In this document: piece by piece, positions 61,841 to 64,000 of the stretch | Layout: each line of letters starts with the position of its first letter | Position numbering within the stretch: position 1 is the first letter of the stretch | Assembly: GCF_004363045.1 (NCBI RefSeq) | Contig: NZ_SNYJ01000016.1 | Span: forward strand, 1-64,000 | From: Aureibacillus halotolerans | GTDB lineage: Bacteria; Bacillota; Bacilli; Bacillales; DSM-28697 | Reading direction: 5' to 3' | DNA: 64,000 bases | Notes under the pieces: generated by a model | The model's database searches: none | The model's input: only the letters and a program-made list of their open reading frames with translations | What the model was told of the DNA's origin: nothing | Program-made: the position numbers and the translations under genes

Positions 61841-62552
61841 TCTAGTGACCCATCAGGTAACGTAGATCTTATTTTATTCAGGATGAGTTATGGTTCTTGT
61901 TTTCGCACAAGTTAACAGCTGGAAAACATTTTCTCTAGGCAAACGGCTATACATTCGCGTTCACCCTAAAGGGTACAAGTGCAACATCGACTCGAAAGGA
62001 TTTCATCGTGTTTTTCTTTGTCGCAGGAGTCTCACTTGTAGCCGTTTTTGGTTTATGATAAAGAACGAATCAAATGAGACCGACCTTTTACGGTTTTACT
62101 CATTCCTTTACCAAACGAATTTCGTGTAAAAGGCACCAGGTAATCTCTTGAAACATTGCACGTACTTGCCTGATTTGGCTGCCACAGAGCTTTTTACCCT
62201 TTATACGAGACCGAGCCTCATTAAAACAATATACGCAGAAACAAACATCAGCGTAGGCAACATACGTAGACTCTAGTGGGATCAGCGCGAGCTGAAGATC
62301 CCCTCGGAAAGCCTGCTTTCCGAGGAAGCTGAAGCCGTGCCCCACAGAAAGCGAAGTATGTTGACGGAGCGGTGGACATTCCCCTGCACCCTAGCGCATC
62401 TTCAACTCGAAAGGACCTCATCGTGTTTTCTTTGCTGCTGGAGTCTCACTAGTGACCGCTTATGGTTATTGTAAAGAACGAATGAAATGAGATAGACCTT
62501 GTTGGTTCAATTTCGACCATAACCAACTAAGGGAGTGGAAAGGGCACTAGTA
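61841..62552 (+). repeat. Family B element, one core copy, between binding protein and permease genes
   Basis: Ends TCTAGTGACC (61841-61850) and GGGCACTAGTA (62542-62552) correspond to those of the 20700-22197 element. The order of modules is the same: tgtagatcttatt-like left end, aaacggctatacattcgcgt, ACCC hairpin, core with outer arms 62256-62265/62356-62365, and right-end ccttgttggtt hairpin with aaccaac. It has one core rather than three. It lies within the sugar ABC gene cluster. Confidence 0.85.
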
Positions 62553-62604
62553 CTCTCCAAATTCATTCACAGGCTTCGAGAATTGTGGCTTTGTCTACAC
62601 ATTG

Positions 62605-62630
62605 AGACCACCAGACACGTCTGGTGGTCT
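62605..62630. terminator. 12-bp palindromic hairpin after the binding-protein gene
   Basis: AGACCACCAGAC and GTCTGGTGGTCT are perfect inverted arms with a two-base loop. There is no T-run on the minus strand. It lies 12 bases after the binding-protein stop and could slow 3' decay or attenuate read-through to the permeases, raising binding-protein yield relative to permeases. Confidence 0.7.
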
Positions 62631-62641
62631 GCACATGTTAT

Positions 62642-63961
62642 CTATCTTGATAATTTCGTATTGATTCGTTCAATCGCTGCATTCCACTCTTCTTCAGGAT
62701 CTGCGCCTTGTTGAACATTTGTTAATGCTGTCATAATTTCATCGTTTACACTCATAAAATCAGGACCTTTATAAACAACGGGAATATCCTGAGCTGCATC
62801 GGCGAACATTTGCGCTGTGCTTTGCCCACCAAAATATTCGTCTTCTGTGTTTTTAAACTCTTCCATTTCATACACTTCTGGTGCTGACGGGAACAAGCCA
62901 GCAGGACTTAAAAAGGATGTTAATTGTTGCTCAGGAGCTACGAGCCATTTAGCAAATTCGTAAGTGGCTTCTGCATGCTCTGTTTCTGCCGGAATCGTAA
63001 TGTACGAACCACCCCAGTTGCCGGCCAGTTCTTGTGGAAGCTTCGCTACACGCCATTTCCCTGAAGAATCTGGTGCGTTGTCTGACATCCAGCCTTTTAG
63101 CCATGAAGCACCCAATTCAACGGCGAAACCGCTCTCATTCACTGCGTTAGCCCATTCTGCAGACCACATTGTATATTCCCCGACAATGCCAAGGTCATTT
63201 AACTCTACAGCAAAATCATACGCGTCTTTCACGCCATTATCTGGGTCTTCAATAAGCAGATTTCCTTCTTCATCAAAGTAGTTCTGCTCCAAACCATCCA
63301 TTTTGGCACGGTACGCCATTTCCATTGAATCGACCATTGGTTTCCCAGTTTTTTCTGTAATCGTCTGTCCAACTTCTATGAAATCATCGACTGATGAAAT
63401 AAGCTCTTCGACTTCCGCTGGTTCTGTTGGTAGACCAGCCTCTTCAAACACCTCGATGTTGTAATACATCGCCTTTGGTCCAATATCTGTGGGCAGTCCG
63501 AAAAGAATTTCACCGTCCAGACTTTCACCAATTTCCCATTTCCAGTCCAAATACGTGTCCTGAAGATCTGCAGCCCCAAGATCGTACAAATTGACGAAGC
63601 GATCAGGAGCTTGCTTAAACTTGTCAAAGCGATCAATTTCCATCATCGCAAGATCTGGCGCCCCACTTTGTGCCGACAATGAAGTGAACAATCCGTTATG
63701 ATGGTCATCCGTCTCCGCTACGCGAACATTGATTGTAACGTTTGGGTTCTCTTCCATGTATTGCGCTGCCAATTCTTCATAGTTTGTCGCACCAAACACC
63801 CAAAAATCAAGCGCCACTTCTTCCGCTCCACCGGACTCTCCACCAGCACTGTCGCCACCACTATTGCCACCATCTGATGCTGAAGGCTCGCCTCCACCAC
63901 TACAAGCGGCGGCCACCATTACTACAAGCATCATGACCAATCCGAGTAACCATCGTTTCAT
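62642..63961 (-). CDS. Carbohydrate ABC transporter substrate-binding lipoprotein
   Basis: A 439-residue extracellular solute-binding protein of family 1 with a lipoprotein signal (VMVAAACSGGG, cysteine near 20) followed by a Gly/Ser-rich tether (about 21-45). Aromatic and acidic residues in the closing half (SAEWANAVNESGFAVELGAS) fit sugar binding, but the ligand cannot be told. AAGGGGGA precedes the ATG. The upstream region leaves the window at 64000. Confidence 0.94.
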   Translation of the reverse strand: MKRWLLGLVMMLVVMVAAACSGGGEPSASDGGNSGGDSAGGESGGAEEVALDFWVFGATNYEELAAQYMEENPNVTINVRVAETDDHHNGLFTSLSAQSGAPDLAMMEIDRFDKFKQAPDRFVNLYDLGAADLQDTYLDWKWEIGESLDGEILFGLPTDIGPKAMYYNIEVFEEAGLPTEPAEVEELISSVDDFIEVGQTITEKTGKPMVDSMEMAYRAKMDGLEQNYFDEEGNLLIEDPDNGVKDAYDFAVELNDLGIVGEYTMWSAEWANAVNESGFAVELGASWLKGWMSDNAPDSSGKWRVAKLPQELAGNWGGSYITIPAETEHAEATYEFAKWLVAPEQQLTSFLSPAGLFPSAPEVYEMEEFKNTEDEYFGGQSTAQMFADAAQDIPVVYKGPDFMSVNDEIMTALTNVQQGADPEEEWNAAIERINTKLSR

Positions 63962-64000
63962 TTTTGTTCCCCCTTAGATTAAAGTCCTTTTTTAGAAACC

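Overview
The window is chromosomal DNA from an endospore-forming member of the Bacillaceae. The evidence is a complete eight-gene stressosome/sigma-B operon, a cortex morphogenetic protein (CmpA), a Spo0E-type phosphatase, an EndoA/EndoAI toxin-antitoxin pair, and a gene order (tRNA cluster, sprT, cmpA, tex, rsb operon, ndoA-ndoAI, alr, LolA-like lipoprotein, acpS, rhomboid, ydbST, cshA) that matches the ydc/ydb region of Bacillus subtilis. The many structured intergenic repeats and the content suggest an alkaliphilic-type lineage (Shouchella/Alkalihalobacillus-like). That placement is inference.

Layout. 1-1140: 5' end of a 16S rRNA preceded by nine tRNA genes (transcription order Asn-Ser-Glu-Asp-Gln-Leu-Arg-Gly-Ile) with a sigma-A promoter, all on the minus strand. 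1220-14394: sprT, cmpA, tex, rsbR-S-T-U-V-W-sigB-rsbX with its internal sigma-B promoter, endoAI-endoA, alr, a lipoprotein and nnrDE. 14747-19942: a plus-strand three-gene signalling cluster (Hpt/GGDEF/receiver protein, single-domain receiver, hybrid histidine kinase). 20249-26568: acpS, a 1.5-kb repeat element, rhomboid, ydbT-ydbS and cshA. 27739-33790: an orphan RsbR paralogue with a sigma-B-like promoter, cardiolipin synthase, and a TPP riboswitch controlling a thiamine-binding protein and ThiXYZ. 34003-37897: NrdR boxes and class I ribonucleotide reductase nrdA/nrdB, split by two repeats. 37973-42085: cssRS divergent from htrB, a small membrane protein, and copZ. 42813-50892: Spo0E-like, NsrR, isochorismatase-like hydrolase, nadE, Gfo/Idh oxidoreductase, an ECF-like sigma factor with a ClpP paralogue, ohr and ptsI. 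51061-58808: ctaG-ctaD, a 125-bp tandem repeat array, type II pantothenate kinase, PQQ-type sugar dehydrogenase lipoprotein, and yuaF-floT under a sigma-W-type promoter. 58897-63961: a carbohydrate ABC transporter (binding protein, two permeases) with a LacI regulator.

The theme is stress sensing: sigma-B partner switching, CssRS/HtrB secretion stress, sigma-W/flotillin envelope stress, NsrR, Ohr, and an ECF-ClpP unit. Most genes are well-known families. The least explained sequence is intergenic: three unrelated repeat families (a roughly 120-bp hairpin repeat, a modular structured element with terminal CACTAGTGCC inverted repeats and several core copies, and a 125-bp tandem array with 250-bp higher-order structure). 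Some of these sit inside operons (nrdA/nrdB; binding protein/permeases).
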